A stretch of DNA of 41,469 nt from JANSWP01 sp041941305 (GTDB taxonomy: Bacteria; Bacteroidota; Bacteroidia; Chitinophagales; Saprospiraceae). The translations under genes were made by a program, and so were the position numbers. Under the pieces are notes generated by a model, which made no database searches, was not told the DNA's origin, and was given only the letters and a program-made list of their open reading frames with translations. The stretch is from NCBI GenBank assembly GCA_041941305.1, contig JBGTQJ010000073.1, positions 1 to 41,469 on the forward strand. The letters run 5' to 3'. How positions within the stretch are numbered: position 1 is the first letter of the stretch; each line of letters opens with the position of its first letter. This document shows positions 8,102 through 17,129 of the stretch, one piece after another.

Positions 8102-8347
8102 ATTTCAATGTTTTCAAATTATGGGCGCTTATTTATTAGTTTTTGCTCTTATCAAGCGCTCATTTTTGGCTTATACTACAAGGGACTATTCATTTTATCA
8201 GTATCGAAATTACAAAATGGCCAGGTAGCGCTATCCTTAATAAGAAGTACTTCCTGGAAATTAGGATATGAGGAGGAACATAAAGCCTGAAAAATTATTG
8301 GGCAACTTCATTTAGAGAGAAATCTACTGACTATTACCATATATGTT

Positions 8348-9376
8348 TTATTCTTCAAGAAGCTGATGAAAGGCATATTCAGTAAGCATTTCATGTTTTC
8401 CTTCAAAGATTATGATACTTACATTCCCAACTTCCTTTTTTAAGCAAATTTTTCTTCCACCAACAGTTCCTAATTCTGCTAATGGTTTTCGAATTTCAAG
8501 AAGTTTAATTTTTTCATTAAGGGAAATATATTTTGATGTATCTGAAACTGACAAATCTCTTAATAATTTATTGTAGAAATTGATGGAATGAGTTATTGGA
8601 ACACTACCTCGTATTCCATCATATATGCCAGCATAAATAAACAGCTTTGAATTTGTCAATTTTTCGGTGGGGGTATTCCAATATATGGGTGATTTTTTTT
8701 TAGCATTTTCAACATTTAGCTCATTTTCAGAAGCAGTACAATTTATTATGTTGTCTGCAAAAATACTGTTCCTTATATTGCTTTCATGATACCAGGCAAT
8801 TAAGTCTGAAATCGAAGCCCAGGCAGAAAATTTTTTTATCTTATGTTTTGATTTCATAAATGAACATAGGGTTGCATAACCTCCACCACTCACACCAATA
8901 ACAAAAATTTTAGTTGTATCAACATTTGAATTTTCAATTACAAAAGTTATCGCTTCATCAATATCATTCAATGCTAGTTCACTACAACAAGCATTTTTTG
9001 TCCAGTTACCTCCACGGAAATCAGGGTGGATATAATTCAAATCATATTGCTTGCAAATATTTGCTAACCTATCTTTTTGAGAATAATTGCCACTCCAAGT
9101 ATGCAAACTTACAATTAGTGGTTTAGGATTACTTGATTCCGATTTATACCAATATGCCTTTTGAATATTATCATCTAATTTGGATTTAATATCAACGACA
9201 ATAAATTCTTTGTCCCAATGAGAAATTTTTGTGTCATCAAATTTTATATAAGGTTCATAAAGTTTTTTCTTTATAAAATTCCATGTTGTTTTATTCTGCC
9301 TAAGCAAGATTCCAAAGGTAATCCCAATAAAAAATACAGAAATTAAATATATTAAATATCTATAATTATCTTTCAC
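8348..9376 (-). CDS. membrane-anchored alpha/beta hydrolase (S9-like)
   Basis: A 342-residue protein with an uncleaved N-terminal hydrophobic anchor (about 8-25) and an alpha/beta hydrolase domain, predicted to face the periplasm. The nucleophile elbow GVSGGGYATL places the nucleophile at Ser163. Asp253 (IYDGIRG) and His328 (FEGKHEM) complete a likely Ser-Asp-His triad. The oxyanion-side segment LHTWSGNYSQ and HPDFRGGNW resemble dienelactone-hydrolase and prolyl-oligopeptidase-type folds. The substrate is probably an ester or peptide. It is monocistronic; a GAAATATA on the plus strand about 50 bp upstream is a poor -7 match. The surrounding bases look AT-rich. Confidence 0.8.
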   Translation of the reverse strand: MKDNYRYLIYLISVFFIGITFGILLRQNKTTWNFIKKKLYEPYIKFDDTKISHWDKEFIVVDIKSKLDDNIQKAYWYKSESSNPKPLIVSLHTWSGNYSQKDRLANICKQYDLNYIHPDFRGGNWTKNACCSELALNDIDEAITFVIENSNVDTTKIFVIGVSGGGYATLCSFMKSKHKIKKFSAWASISDLIAWYHESNIRNSIFADNIINCTASENELNVENAKKKSPIYWNTPTEKLTNSKLFIYAGIYDGIRGSVPITHSINFYNKLLRDLSVSDTSKYISLNEKIKLLEIRKPLAELGTVGGRKICLKKEVGNVSIIIFEGKHEMLTEYAFHQLLEE

Positions 9377-9613
9377 TGAAATAACTTTTAAAAAATAGTT
9401 TAAAAATTGTACTGGTGTGGTTCGCAGAAATATAGCATTTATATTCTATTGAGAATATCCAAATTTTTCTTCCTGTGCCACAGGCATCCCTGTGGGAAGA
9501 ACCAGCATCTTATAAACCTTGCATTGAATCAATTCAGTTATTTATCCCGATAATTACCATCATTGATTATTCGCAATATCCATTAGCCATTAATTTTCAA
9601 TTCGTAAATTTTT
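9377..9613. other. gene-free spacer with a small hairpin
   Basis: No gene is supported. A short hairpin is present: CCACAGG (9478-9484) pairs with CCTGTGG (9489-9495) across a 4-nt loop. Confidence 0.4.
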
Positions 9614-9893
9614 TTAGACATACTCTAACCACAAACTCTGGCTTTTAATGAAATCACATTTTATCATCTCCCCACAACTTTGACAAGACCATTTTGATAA
9701 GCCGTAGGACATCATATATCGCCTCACAAAGTCTCCAAAAGGAAATTGAAAACCACATTCAGGACAGATCCGAGATCCCGAATATTTTCAGCTTCATCGA
9801 GTATATTGTTGTGCATAGATTCTGTTTGTATAAATCTTTCTCTTGCTGTTCTTAATGGATCTGGTTCTATATCAGCTTTGATTGCTTTTTCAT
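9614..9893 (-). pseudogene. frameshifted small zinc-ribbon protein gene
   Basis: An ATG at 9893 overlaps the TGA of the upstream AHSA1-like gene in the ATGA arrangement typical of coupled translation, yet its frame ends after eight codons (MKKQSKLI). Coding-like sequence then continues in a second frame (DPLRTARERFIQTESMHNN, DEAENI) and after about 9787 in a third frame (SRICPECGFQFPFGDF, WSCQSCGEMIKC). The third frame carries two Cys-x2-Cys knuckles (9755-9766 and 9674-9685), a zinc ribbon. Both shifts are in the same direction and near A-runs (AAAAA, AAAA). The gene is therefore either recently broken or damaged by homopolymer sequencing errors. If repaired it would encode about 93 residues of unknown function. 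Confidence 0.5.
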
Positions 9894-10354
9894 TTCTGAT
9901 GGATATGCGGAAATTTATCTCCAACTAAATTCAATTGAATGTCATGTTCAAGGTAAGCCTTTAATCCATCTAATACTGTTGTGAATCCTCCGGTATTGTT
10001 TTTGATTGCTTCAATTAATTCATCACCTGTTTGTTGGAATCCATAATTCTTAATTACCACATAGGTGGATGTTCCTGTTACCTCCTTAAATTCAAAATCT
10101 ACAATCGTGCTCGGTTCATCCCATTCTATGGAGATCAATTGGTTTGGCACAATTTCTTTTACTTCAATGTCGGCAGAAACATTGTACATTTCCCATTCCC
10201 ATTTAATTTTTTTACCCTTTTCTAACTTACCACTTGATTTGGTAAACCAAAAATTTGTCGTAACCGCAGGATTTATGAAGGCTTGAAAAACTTCATCCAC
10301 TGGTTTTCTGATTAGCATTTGTGTTTCAACAGTGGGTATATTAGGGTGGTTCAT
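9890..10354 (-). CDS. SRPBCC/AHSA1-family protein
   Basis: A 154-residue START-like lipid- or ligand-binding fold of the AHSA1 (activator of Hsp90 homologue 1) branch. Typical features are RKPVDEVFQAFINPAVTTNFWF at the N-terminus, WEWEMYNVSADIEVKEIVPN, ISIEWDEPSTIVDFEF, and the C-terminal helix GFTTVLDGLKAYLEHDI. Members bind hydrophobic ligands in a deep cavity and many are unassigned. It lies 17 bp behind a DUF6624 gene and overlaps the damaged zinc-ribbon gene by ATGA, so it is part of a minus-strand run with the desaturase. Confidence 0.85.
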   Translation of the reverse strand: MNHPNIPTVETQMLIRKPVDEVFQAFINPAVTTNFWFTKSSGKLEKGKKIKWEWEMYNVSADIEVKEIVPNQLISIEWDEPSTIVDFEFKEVTGTSTYVVIKNYGFQQTGDELIEAIKNNTGGFTTVLDGLKAYLEHDIQLNLVGDKFPHIHQK

Positions 10355-10371
10355 TTTTTTCGTATTGATTT

Positions 10372-10773
10372 TTATAAATTTTTGAGCATAAAAGTTTTGT
10401 ACATTTCTATTGGCATCATTCCAATTTCCATTCTTTGCTTTTCCAAATTTTTCATGTCTTCTGTATCAGCTAATTCAACTGTCTTATTAATCGGATCAAC
10501 ATTGGAAAACTGAGATCCATAAAGCTGTTTTTCTCCATTATTGATCTTGATCCTATCGTACAGGTAAGCATAACTTTGCCCATCCAAATCTCCATTTTTC
10601 ACTGCTTTCTCTATGTTAACAAGTTGTGATTTCTGCCATTCTTTATCTCCGTCACTATGCTGAACCATTAAAAATATTCCTCGCATTGCCTCTTTTCCAA
10701 CTAATTTCTTGGTTGGAAAACCATGTTCTTCAAATATTTCTTTGAGTCTATTTCTGTTGCGTTCATCTACCAT
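10372..10773 (-). CDS. DUF6624-type protein, short form
   Basis: The 133 residues match what I recall of the DUF6624 family: NRNRLKEIFEEHGFPTKKLVG, FLMVQHSDGDKEWQKSQL, SYAYLYDRIKINNG, and KQLYGSQF. The function of the family is unknown. Most relatives have an additional N-terminal segment or signal peptide, missing here. The start is nonetheless credible because GGAGG stands four bases before the ATG, an unusual Shine-Dalgarno in this genome. It begins 12 bp after the desaturase stop and ends 17 bp before the AHSA1-like gene, so these three form one operon. Confidence 0.7.
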   Translation of the reverse strand: MVDERNRNRLKEIFEEHGFPTKKLVGKEAMRGIFLMVQHSDGDKEWQKSQLVNIEKAVKNGDLDGQSYAYLYDRIKINNGEKQLYGSQFSNVDPINKTVELADTEDMKNLEKQRMEIGMMPIEMYKTFMLKNL

Positions 10774-10785
10774 TCCACCTCCATT

Positions 10786-11733
10786 TTATTTACGCTTCGT
10801 TCTCGAGTACAATGTCACATCCTTTCTAAATAAAAACTCAAAAATCACTTTTACCCAGGAATCATAGGAATGAAGATTGTCGTAAAATTCCGGAGCCATT
10901 TTTTTCAATTCTGGCAAGCGGCTGCCTGGAATGAGAGGAAAGTCGTGGTGTTCATTGTGATAACCCACGTTAAAAGTGATTTTGTTTAAAGGACCATAGT
11001 AGGAATAAGTTTCCTGTCCCTCGTGAAAGACGTAATGCTCTGATATAAAATGTCCTGAAGTAGGGTGGATGCCACCAGCAAAAAGAAGAGAAAGTCCCAA
11101 ATAAAGCATCCCACTCCAACCTGCAAAATAGAAGAAAACCCCCATTGCCGCAATTTGAAAAAGGGCATTATATACCTGCCATTTGGTTATTTTTATTGGT
11201 TTTACAAAGATCGGGCGAACTGCATAGAAAACGATTTGATGCACAAACCAAATTAGTTTTCCTATAAATCCCCGAAATACTTTTGCTTCAATTTCAGTAG
11301 GTATATCAGCATCAACTCCATCTTTACCTTGTTCCCAATGGTGCATTCCATGATAAATCTTGAAAGAAATGGCATAAGGAAAGATAATGGGAATATTGGC
11401 AAACAATGCAAGCCGGTTGTTGTCCAGCTTTCTCTTGAAAGCCAAATCATGTGTGATTTCATGAATAGCCAAAAATAAAGCATGAGAAATAGTGGCACCG
11501 ATAAAGTAGGTTACAAACAAAAAAGGTAACCAGGACAATTGACCTACAAAAAAAGCAATTGCCATTTGGGCTATTACCAATGCAACTGTGACATAGGCTA
11601 ATTTCACATCATTCCCAAATAGCTTTTTGACTTCTGGATGTTTGGCTAAAATCTCTTTCCTACGCTGGAAATGAGGTTCTTGGTCGTCCGCCCAATAATA
11701 ATCGTTGTAAGGTGCTGTCCTAGTTTGTGACAT
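10786..11733 (-). CDS. fatty acid desaturase, sphingolipid delta-4 desaturase (DEGS)-like
   Basis: A membrane di-iron desaturase of 315 residues, near the length of eukaryotic DEGS proteins. The three His boxes are HEITH (91-95), HGMHH (128-132) and HNEHH (259-263). Hydrophobic segments lie at about 45-65, 68-90, 105-123, 158-175 and 190-222. The N-terminus (DYYWADDQEPHFQRRKEILA) and the C-terminal half (DGVDADIPTE, GHFISEHYVF, ETYSYYGPLNKITFNVG, NLHSYDSWVKV) follow, as I recall it, the dihydroceramide delta-4 desaturase of animals much more closely than bacterial acyl-lipid desaturases. By family it would put a 4,5-trans double bond into dihydroceramide, plausible because many Bacteroidota make sphingolipids. 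No sphingolipid synthesis gene is in view. Confidence 0.85.
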   Translation of the reverse strand: MSQTRTAPYNDYYWADDQEPHFQRRKEILAKHPEVKKLFGNDVKLAYVTVALVIAQMAIAFFVGQLSWLPFLFVTYFIGATISHALFLAIHEITHDLAFKRKLDNNRLALFANIPIIFPYAISFKIYHGMHHWEQGKDGVDADIPTEIEAKVFRGFIGKLIWFVHQIVFYAVRPIFVKPIKITKWQVYNALFQIAAMGVFFYFAGWSGMLYLGLSLLFAGGIHPTSGHFISEHYVFHEGQETYSYYGPLNKITFNVGYHNEHHDFPLIPGSRLPELKKMAPEFYDNLHSYDSWVKVIFEFLFRKDVTLYSRTKRK

Positions 11734-11961
11734 TTCTAAAGCTTTTTATTAAGTTCGCCGGCGGGCACCTGACATGCCCGATTTGAGGCTTTTCAATTTT
11801 AAGTCTGCAAAGGTCAAACTTATTTTTTGAAAAGCAAAAAGGTCCAGGTAATAATCGAAAGTTGAAATAGTAGTCAGGAAGGGTGTGAAATTGATATCAA
11901 TCGGTCTGAAACTAAGACTGTGGTGAAACAGTCTCAAAATTCTGAATTTCAATTGGAATAC
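11734..11961. other. gene-free spacer upstream of the desaturase
   Basis: No gene is supported. There is a short GC-rich hairpin, CGGGCA (11762-11767) with TGCCCG (11775-11780). A clear promoter for the desaturase is not recognisable. Confidence 0.35.
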
Positions 11962-12244
11962 TAGACTTTATTCGAAAAGATTTTGTTCGGGAAGCCGTCA
12001 ACCCCAAAGGGCAGGGATGATTGGTTCTACGAAATGAAGTCAAAATGTAAAAGTCAAAAGTAAGACATACTATAAGTGTTTGATTCTTAGGTATTTAGTA
12101 GTATGGTACACTTTTACATTTTACATTTATCCTTTTGACTTTTACATTTAAAATAAGAACCAATCACCCCTGCCCAAAGGGGCAAGCTGTCCGCCGCAAC
12201 CGTAGAAGTCCCTTTGGGATTTACCGTCAACCGAATAAAGTCTA
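11962..12244. repeat. 283-bp foldback (MITE-like) element
   Basis: Three sets of inverted repeats nest around one centre. The outermost is TAGACTTTATTCG (11962-11974) with CGAATAAAGTCTA (12232-12244). The middle is GGGCAGGG-A-TGATTGGTTCT (12009-12028) with its complement at 12156-12175, one mismatch. The inner is AAATGTAAAAGTCAAAAG (12043-12060) with its exact complement at 12132-12149. A 9-nt direct repeat CCGTCAACC also occurs near both ends (11995-12003 and about 12224-12232). No coding region is inside. The outer arm ends 33 bp from the stop of the propeller gene. Confidence 0.65.
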
Positions 12245-12277
12245 CTGTCTATTTCTGGTAAAACAACCAATTAGAAG

Positions 12278-13516
12278 TTACTTAAATTCTACCTTTACTA
12301 TTAATGAATCAAACCCTACCCATACATTACCAGAAGAATCATAAAAAATGCATCGCGGAGATCCAACAAGCTCTTTTGAAACAGGAGCGATTTTATAACC
12401 TTCGGTAAAATTGTTGGTAATTAAATGATAATTCAAATACTCAGTTATTTTCCATTGAGTATCAGTTGAGCTAGCCCCAGTAGCTGTTTGATGGTTAACA
12501 TTATCTGAAAGTATATTTGAATCAATAGACTTTAAGATGACAGGCTTGTTTAATTCTTTAAAAACACCATTCCTAAAAGAATAGTATTTATTATTATCTT
12601 CTGTATACAGCTGACCATTGGTTGGGTCTGTAAAATAATTTGATGCAATGCCCTTAGTATTGAAAAATTGTACGTTTTTGTCCTGGACCCTGATTAATTG
12701 CTTTTTGATTGTTTTTTGAGACAATAACCAAATCACATCGTTTTCTACATGCAATACTTTATGCCTGGCATTTGCTTTTAATCCTATATTTTGGTTTAAA
12801 GGAAAGAATTGCCCGTCTTTATATTTATTCACTCCATCATATGTACCAAAGTAGAGCTCTGAATCCTTTTCATAAATATTAAAAACCCAACAACGACTAA
12901 ACAGTTTATCAAAGCCAGACTTATCATCGTAATCAAACCATTCAGAACCATTGTATCTATAAATATTCTTACCTAAAACCCATAAATCGTTATTATTGTC
13001 AATAAATAATTTGTTTCTTGAGTAATTGTTTAAATCAAAACTTTTTACCAACTCCCACTTATGATTGTTGTATTTTCCTAAACCACTGCCCGTTAACATC
13101 CAAATATTTTTTTTGCTATCTATCAGTAAATCATAAAGTGCATTTCCAGGAACATCTTCTTTCGTAATTGTTTTACTGAGACCAGTATAATTGTCGGGTT
13201 TTACTGCTACTACAGATGACCCTTCGTGACTGTTAACAAAATACATGGTTTTTTTTTCACCTTCATATATTTTTCTTGCTCCGCTGTATTTTATCGGAAT
13301 AATTTTCCCATTTTCCAATTCAATTACAGGAAGAAAATCACTCTGAATAAAATAGGTCAGATATGTTTTTCTTTTATTACCCGCATCGTTTTTTACTAAA
13401 TTGACATAATTATCGTTTTGAACAGCATTTAATTCATCTGAAAGATTTACTTGACCATAAGAACTTGAAATTATGGAAATTGAAAATGCTAAAAATAAAA
13501 CCAATTTTACTTTCAT
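12278..13516 (-). CDS. secreted beta-propeller protein
   Basis: A 412-residue protein with a clear Sec signal peptide (hydrophobic 4-18, likely cut after SSSYGQ). The rest has repeating WML/WVLG blades of the two-component-regulator-propeller kind: DLLIDSKKNIWMLTGSGLGKY, LFIDNNNDLWVLGKNIYRYNG, SGNVWVGFDSLIVK. No kinase, HTH or sorting domain follows, so it is a free periplasmic or surface propeller. The role is unknown; such blades usually bind ligands or partners. It lies 89 bp downstream of the esterase lipoprotein on the same strand and might share its transcript. Confidence 0.75.
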   Translation of the reverse strand: MKVKLVLFLAFSISIISSSYGQVNLSDELNAVQNDNYVNLVKNDAGNKRKTYLTYFIQSDFLPVIELENGKIIPIKYSGARKIYEGEKKTMYFVNSHEGSSVVAVKPDNYTGLSKTITKEDVPGNALYDLLIDSKKNIWMLTGSGLGKYNNHKWELVKSFDLNNYSRNKLFIDNNNDLWVLGKNIYRYNGSEWFDYDDKSGFDKLFSRCWVFNIYEKDSELYFGTYDGVNKYKDGQFFPLNQNIGLKANARHKVLHVENDVIWLLSQKTIKKQLIRVQDKNVQFFNTKGIASNYFTDPTNGQLYTEDNNKYYSFRNGVFKELNKPVILKSIDSNILSDNVNHQTATGASSTDTQWKITEYLNYHLITNNFTEGYKIAPVSKELVGSPRCIFYDSSGNVWVGFDSLIVKVEFK

Positions 13517-13605
13517 GGTGAGTTGTTTTTATTTTGTACAAACTGGATTGGTCTCACAGCTTTCTACAAGACAATTAAATGAGCTGTTTTTTCACAACTT
13601 TAACT

Positions 13606-14730
13606 CTAATTGCAACCTGTAACAGTAACCACTTTTTTTAAACCAAGGTAAGTTGCTTCGACTGACATGGAGCTGCCGCTGCTGATGTTGTAAGTACCAT
13701 CATTTGCAACCGAACCATTTCCTTGAGTTATGGTATACTCAGCCTCTGTTATTACAGAAAACTTGATTCCATTTTCATAATAAATAATGGGATTTAATCG
13801 CGTGGTATTTTCATTGTCATTGGTCAGGTCGAAGGCACAGTAGGAGCGAAGCTCTAGTTGAGTAGGTTCTTCGGGAGTATCTATTCCCTCCAAAAATAGT
13901 CGGAATGGAATGGCAATTCTCAATATCCAGTCCTCTGGAGAATGATCAGCTCCAAAAACTTCGTAGTAAAAAAGTGTTTCTCCGTATTTCAGACCTGCAG
14001 TTTTCAGCAGACTAATAAAGGAAAGGTGATTTCTCCATTCCGCTGAACCACGGTCAAAATAAACTTTAGTTGGAGCGGCCAATCCCGAAGGAACCAAATC
14101 ATCCAAATTCTCCATGAACAAAGCTTCATTTGCAACCCAGTAAGAAGGTGATAAGGCTCCTATAAAGTTGAAAACCTGTGGATATTTGATTGCCATCCAG
14201 GTGGCGTGCAAGCCCCCTAATGAAATCCCAAAAATGGCTTTTTTACTACCATCTATCTTATATTTATCCTCCACAAATGGCATTATCTCATCAATAATCG
14301 CTTCGGAATAAAGACTCGCTTTGGGAGTATAATCCCCCAAATCTGCACTTACTACGGGATCTTGATAATCCAAAAATCGTTCAGCTCTGTTATTGGTTCC
14401 AGAAATTCCAACCATGATAAATGGGGGAGCATTTAGAGTGGTTAAAAATCCAAACACATCCGCAAACAAATCGCCATCATTATAATAAATAACAGGATAC
14501 CGTTTACTATCATCATAGTCACTAGGGACAGATATTTCAATCTCCCAATCACCCACTGAAAAGGTCTCTGCTGAATACGTTCTGGGGTCGTTGCCAGTGT
14601 CCAGGGTATCATCGGGATCTTCCATATCATCGTCAGGTATCGTAACAAGTGGGTCATTATTTGAGGAGCAAGCCAGTAATCCAAAAAAGCCGAGCAGGAG
14701 GAACAAATTGAGAAAGGGATTTTTTTTCAT
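13606..14730 (-). CDS. lipoprotein esterase (PF00756 Fes/IroE-like)
   Basis: A 374-residue lipoprotein. The lipobox LLAC puts the lipidated Cys at 21, followed by SSNND and an acidic linker. Residues about 55-280 are a putative-esterase domain with RYPVIYYNDGD, nucleophile Ser170 in FGISLGGLHATW and likely His263 in FGADHSPEDW. The acid is probably Asp226 or Glu231. The family includes siderophore esterases, feruloyl esterases and antigen-85-like acyltransferases. The C-terminal 85 residues are beta-rich and unassigned, ending in a Cys near the terminus. The substrate cannot be told; no siderophore receptor is nearby. Confidence 0.82.
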   Translation of the reverse strand: MKKNPFLNLFLLLGFFGLLACSSNNDPLVTIPDDDMEDPDDTLDTGNDPRTYSAETFSVGDWEIEISVPSDYDDSKRYPVIYYNDGDLFADVFGFLTTLNAPPFIMVGISGTNNRAERFLDYQDPVVSADLGDYTPKASLYSEAIIDEIMPFVEDKYKIDGSKKAIFGISLGGLHATWMAIKYPQVFNFIGALSPSYWVANEALFMENLDDLVPSGLAAPTKVYFDRGSAEWRNHLSFISLLKTAGLKYGETLFYYEVFGADHSPEDWILRIAIPFRLFLEGIDTPEEPTQLELRSYCAFDLTNDNENTTRLNPIIYYENGIKFSVITEAEYTITQGNGSVANDGTYNISSGSSMSVEATYLGLKKVVTVTGCN

Positions 14731-14889
14731 AGTAATTCAGAAATTTAGCCAAAATTACTTGTAGATAATTGTGGTTTGGTGCTTAAAATTTTTAAACATA
14801 CTCTAAACAACTTCTTACAAATATATTAACTGAAGGACGGACATTGTACTGTGATTAGAAAAAATCAGTGTCATATGGCAGCAAAATTA

Positions 14890-15243
14890 TCAATCGCTTT
14901 GAAACCATTGCCAAATGTTCCATCTTGATTTCTTCTGTCTATTTTCATAATTTTCTTTAAAGTGCTTTTCCCCTTTAAAATCTATCCAAGCCAATTTAAA
15001 GGCTGCTTTTAAAATTGGATCATCTTCAACCTTCAAATTACTTTTTGCATATTTTGACCCACTTGAAATAATTCCTGCCCTAAATGCTCCCGTGCCAACC
15101 ATTTCAATTGCCCATCTACAATCATCTTCGGTAGTTTCATACCTTGCCATCATTTTGGAGACAATCAATTCTTCATCCTCGATTCCACTACTCCGAAGTT
15201 CAAGGATATATTTGACAATTTCTTCTGCTTTTCTAGCTTCCAT
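14890..15243 (-). CDS. small cytoplasmic protein of unknown function
   Basis: I do not recognise this 117-residue protein. It is predicted mostly helical and charged, without signal peptide or membrane segment. The N-terminal half (RKAEEIVKYILELRSSGIED, DDCRWAIEMVGTGAFRAG) resembles a small helical bundle. The C-terminus is basic and Trp-rich (RWNIWQWFQ). It starts 27 bp after the sodium-solute symporter stop and so is likely its co-transcribed accessory. It could be a regulator of the transporter, but that rests on position only. Confidence 0.65.
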   Translation of the reverse strand: MEARKAEEIVKYILELRSSGIEDEELIVSKMMARYETTEDDCRWAIEMVGTGAFRAGIISSGSKYAKSNLKVEDDPILKAAFKLAWIDFKGEKHFKENYENRQKKSRWNIWQWFQSD

Positions 15244-15270
15244 ATTTTTTAAGTAAGGGCTTAAATCTGA

Positions 15271-16992
15271 TCAATGCTCCTGTGCTTGTCCGGCTCCTCT
15301 TGGGACTCTGATGTCCTCCACAATACCTTGAATATGTGGTGGTGGGTCAGGAGTAAATCTGTTGACAGTTAAAGCAATAATGAAATTGAATACCATTCCA
15401 AGGGTACCTATTCCTTCAGGAGAAATACCAAACCAGTACTGATCCGGAGTACCTCCCAGAAATTTGAAATAAATGATATAGGCAGCGGTGAATGAGATGC
15501 CAACAATCATCCCTGCAACGGCTCCTTGCATGTTCATTCTTTTGGAAAAAATGCCCAGTATGATTGCTGGGAAAAAGGAGGCGGCAGCCAAACCAAAGGC
15601 AAAAGCAACAATAGCTGCCACATAATCTGGAGGATTCATTCCAGCATAGCCAGCGATAAGTACTGCAACACCAATGGCGATCCGCGCAGCTCTTAATTCT
15701 CCTTTTTCAGAAATATCGGGTTTGAGCCATTTCTTCAATAAATCATGGGAAACGGATGTGGAAATGACAAGAAGAAGCCCTGCGGCGGTAGAAAGGGCTG
15801 CGGCTAAGCCTCCCGCCACCACCAATGCAATAACCCATCCTGGCAATTTGGCAATTTCTGGATTGGCCAGAACCATGATATCCCGGTCTATTGTCAATTC
15901 ATTGCCTTTCCATCCTTGTGGAGTGGCAATTTCAGCAACGAAGGTTTCATTGTGATCATTATAGTATTGGACCTTGCCATCTGCATTTTTATCTTCAAAG
16001 GTGAGTAATCCGGTTTTTTCCCAATTTCCAAACCAATCTGGCAGGCTTGTATATTCCTGATTATCTACTGTATTTATCAAATTGGTTCTTGCAAATGATG
16101 CTACTGCCGGTGCAGTTGTATAAAGAATAGCAATGAATAATAATGCCCAACCAGCAGATTTTCTGGCATCGGAAACTTTTGGGACGGTAAAAAATCGAAC
16201 AATTACGTGAGGCAAACCTGCTGTCCCAAGCATCAATGCAGCGGTTACAAAAAAGAGATCGATCATTGGTTTATTGGCAGTCGTGTATTCCTTAAAACCC
16301 AAATCGGTGTGCAATTGGTCCAGTTTCGTCAAAAGCGGTGTGCCATCTTCCAAAGTACCACCAAATCCCAATTGAGGAATTGGGTTGTCCACCATTAATA
16401 CAGAAATGAAAATTGCTGGAACTAGATAGGCAAAAATCAACACGCAATATTGAGCGACCTGGGTATAGGTAATGCCTTTCATCCCTCCCAAAACGGCATA
16501 GAAAAATACTATGCCCACCCCAATAATTACACCAGTGGAAAATTCCACTTCCAAAAATCTGGAAAAAGCGATTCCTACCCCTTTCATTTGACCTACTACA
16601 TAGGTAAACGAAACAAAAATGGCACAAACAACAGCAACCAAACGCGCAGTCTGAGAATAATATCGGTCTCCAATAAAATCGGGTACTGTAAACTTCCCAA
16701 ATTTTCGAAGGTAGGGTGCTAATAGCAATGCCAACAACACATATCCTCCTGTCCAACCCATCAAATACTGTGCTCCATCAAAGCCCATAAACGATATCAA
16801 TCCTGCCATTGAAATAAAAGAAGCCGCCGACATCCAGTCAGCAGCAGTTGCCATTCCATTTAAAACAGGATGCACTCCTTTTCCAGCCACGTAAAATTCT
16901 GAAGTAGAACCAGCTCTGGACCAGATGGCTACTCCTATATATAAAGCGAAAGTGATACCTACTATGACAAAGGTCCACGTTTGAACATCCAT
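15271..16992 (-). CDS. sodium:solute symporter (SSS family, VC_2705/ActP-like)
   Basis: An inner-membrane symporter of 573 residues with about 13 hydrophobic segments. SSS hallmarks include the N-terminal SEFYVAGKGVHPVLNGMATAADW, the GGMKGITYTQVAQY segment and LAAALSTAAGLLLVISTSVSHD in the core. A soluble loop at about 300-370 is specific to this subgroup. The combination with a preceding DUF4212 gene is characteristic of the VC_2705-type carriers related to acetate permease ActP. A monocarboxylate is the best guess for substrate. It follows the DUF4212 gene after 137 bp of AT-rich, repeat-bearing spacer. Confidence 0.88.
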   Translation of the reverse strand: MDVQTWTFVIVGITFALYIGVAIWSRAGSTSEFYVAGKGVHPVLNGMATAADWMSAASFISMAGLISFMGFDGAQYLMGWTGGYVLLALLLAPYLRKFGKFTVPDFIGDRYYSQTARLVAVVCAIFVSFTYVVGQMKGVGIAFSRFLEVEFSTGVIIGVGIVFFYAVLGGMKGITYTQVAQYCVLIFAYLVPAIFISVLMVDNPIPQLGFGGTLEDGTPLLTKLDQLHTDLGFKEYTTANKPMIDLFFVTAALMLGTAGLPHVIVRFFTVPKVSDARKSAGWALLFIAILYTTAPAVASFARTNLINTVDNQEYTSLPDWFGNWEKTGLLTFEDKNADGKVQYYNDHNETFVAEIATPQGWKGNELTIDRDIMVLANPEIAKLPGWVIALVVAGGLAAALSTAAGLLLVISTSVSHDLLKKWLKPDISEKGELRAARIAIGVAVLIAGYAGMNPPDYVAAIVAFAFGLAAASFFPAIILGIFSKRMNMQGAVAGMIVGISFTAAYIIYFKFLGGTPDQYWFGISPEGIGTLGMVFNFIIALTVNRFTPDPPPHIQGIVEDIRVPRGAGQAQEH

Positions 16993-17012
16993 TAATTTAA
17001 TATTTTGATACT

Positions 17013-17127
17013 GCTATAATACAATGCTACGGTGTTATTATAGTATAATTTTTTGATGCCATAATTCAGTCATTAATAATGCAAAAGTCATTGTAGCATC
17101 ACAGCATAATAGCATTGTAGTATTAAT
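17013..17127. repeat. imperfect inverted repeat in symporter spacer
   Basis: The AT-rich gap between the DUF4212 and symporter genes carries several copies of a GCATTGTAG-like word in both orientations, for example CAATGCTA near 17022 and TAGCATTG near 17110. The symmetry is imperfect. It may reduce or stabilise read-through. Confidence 0.3.
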
Positions 17128-17129
17128 AA

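Noticed and set aside
8108..8290. 60-codon plus-strand frame after the tRNA
   Set aside because: It starts directly after the tRNA terminator, has no promoter and no protein-like pattern.
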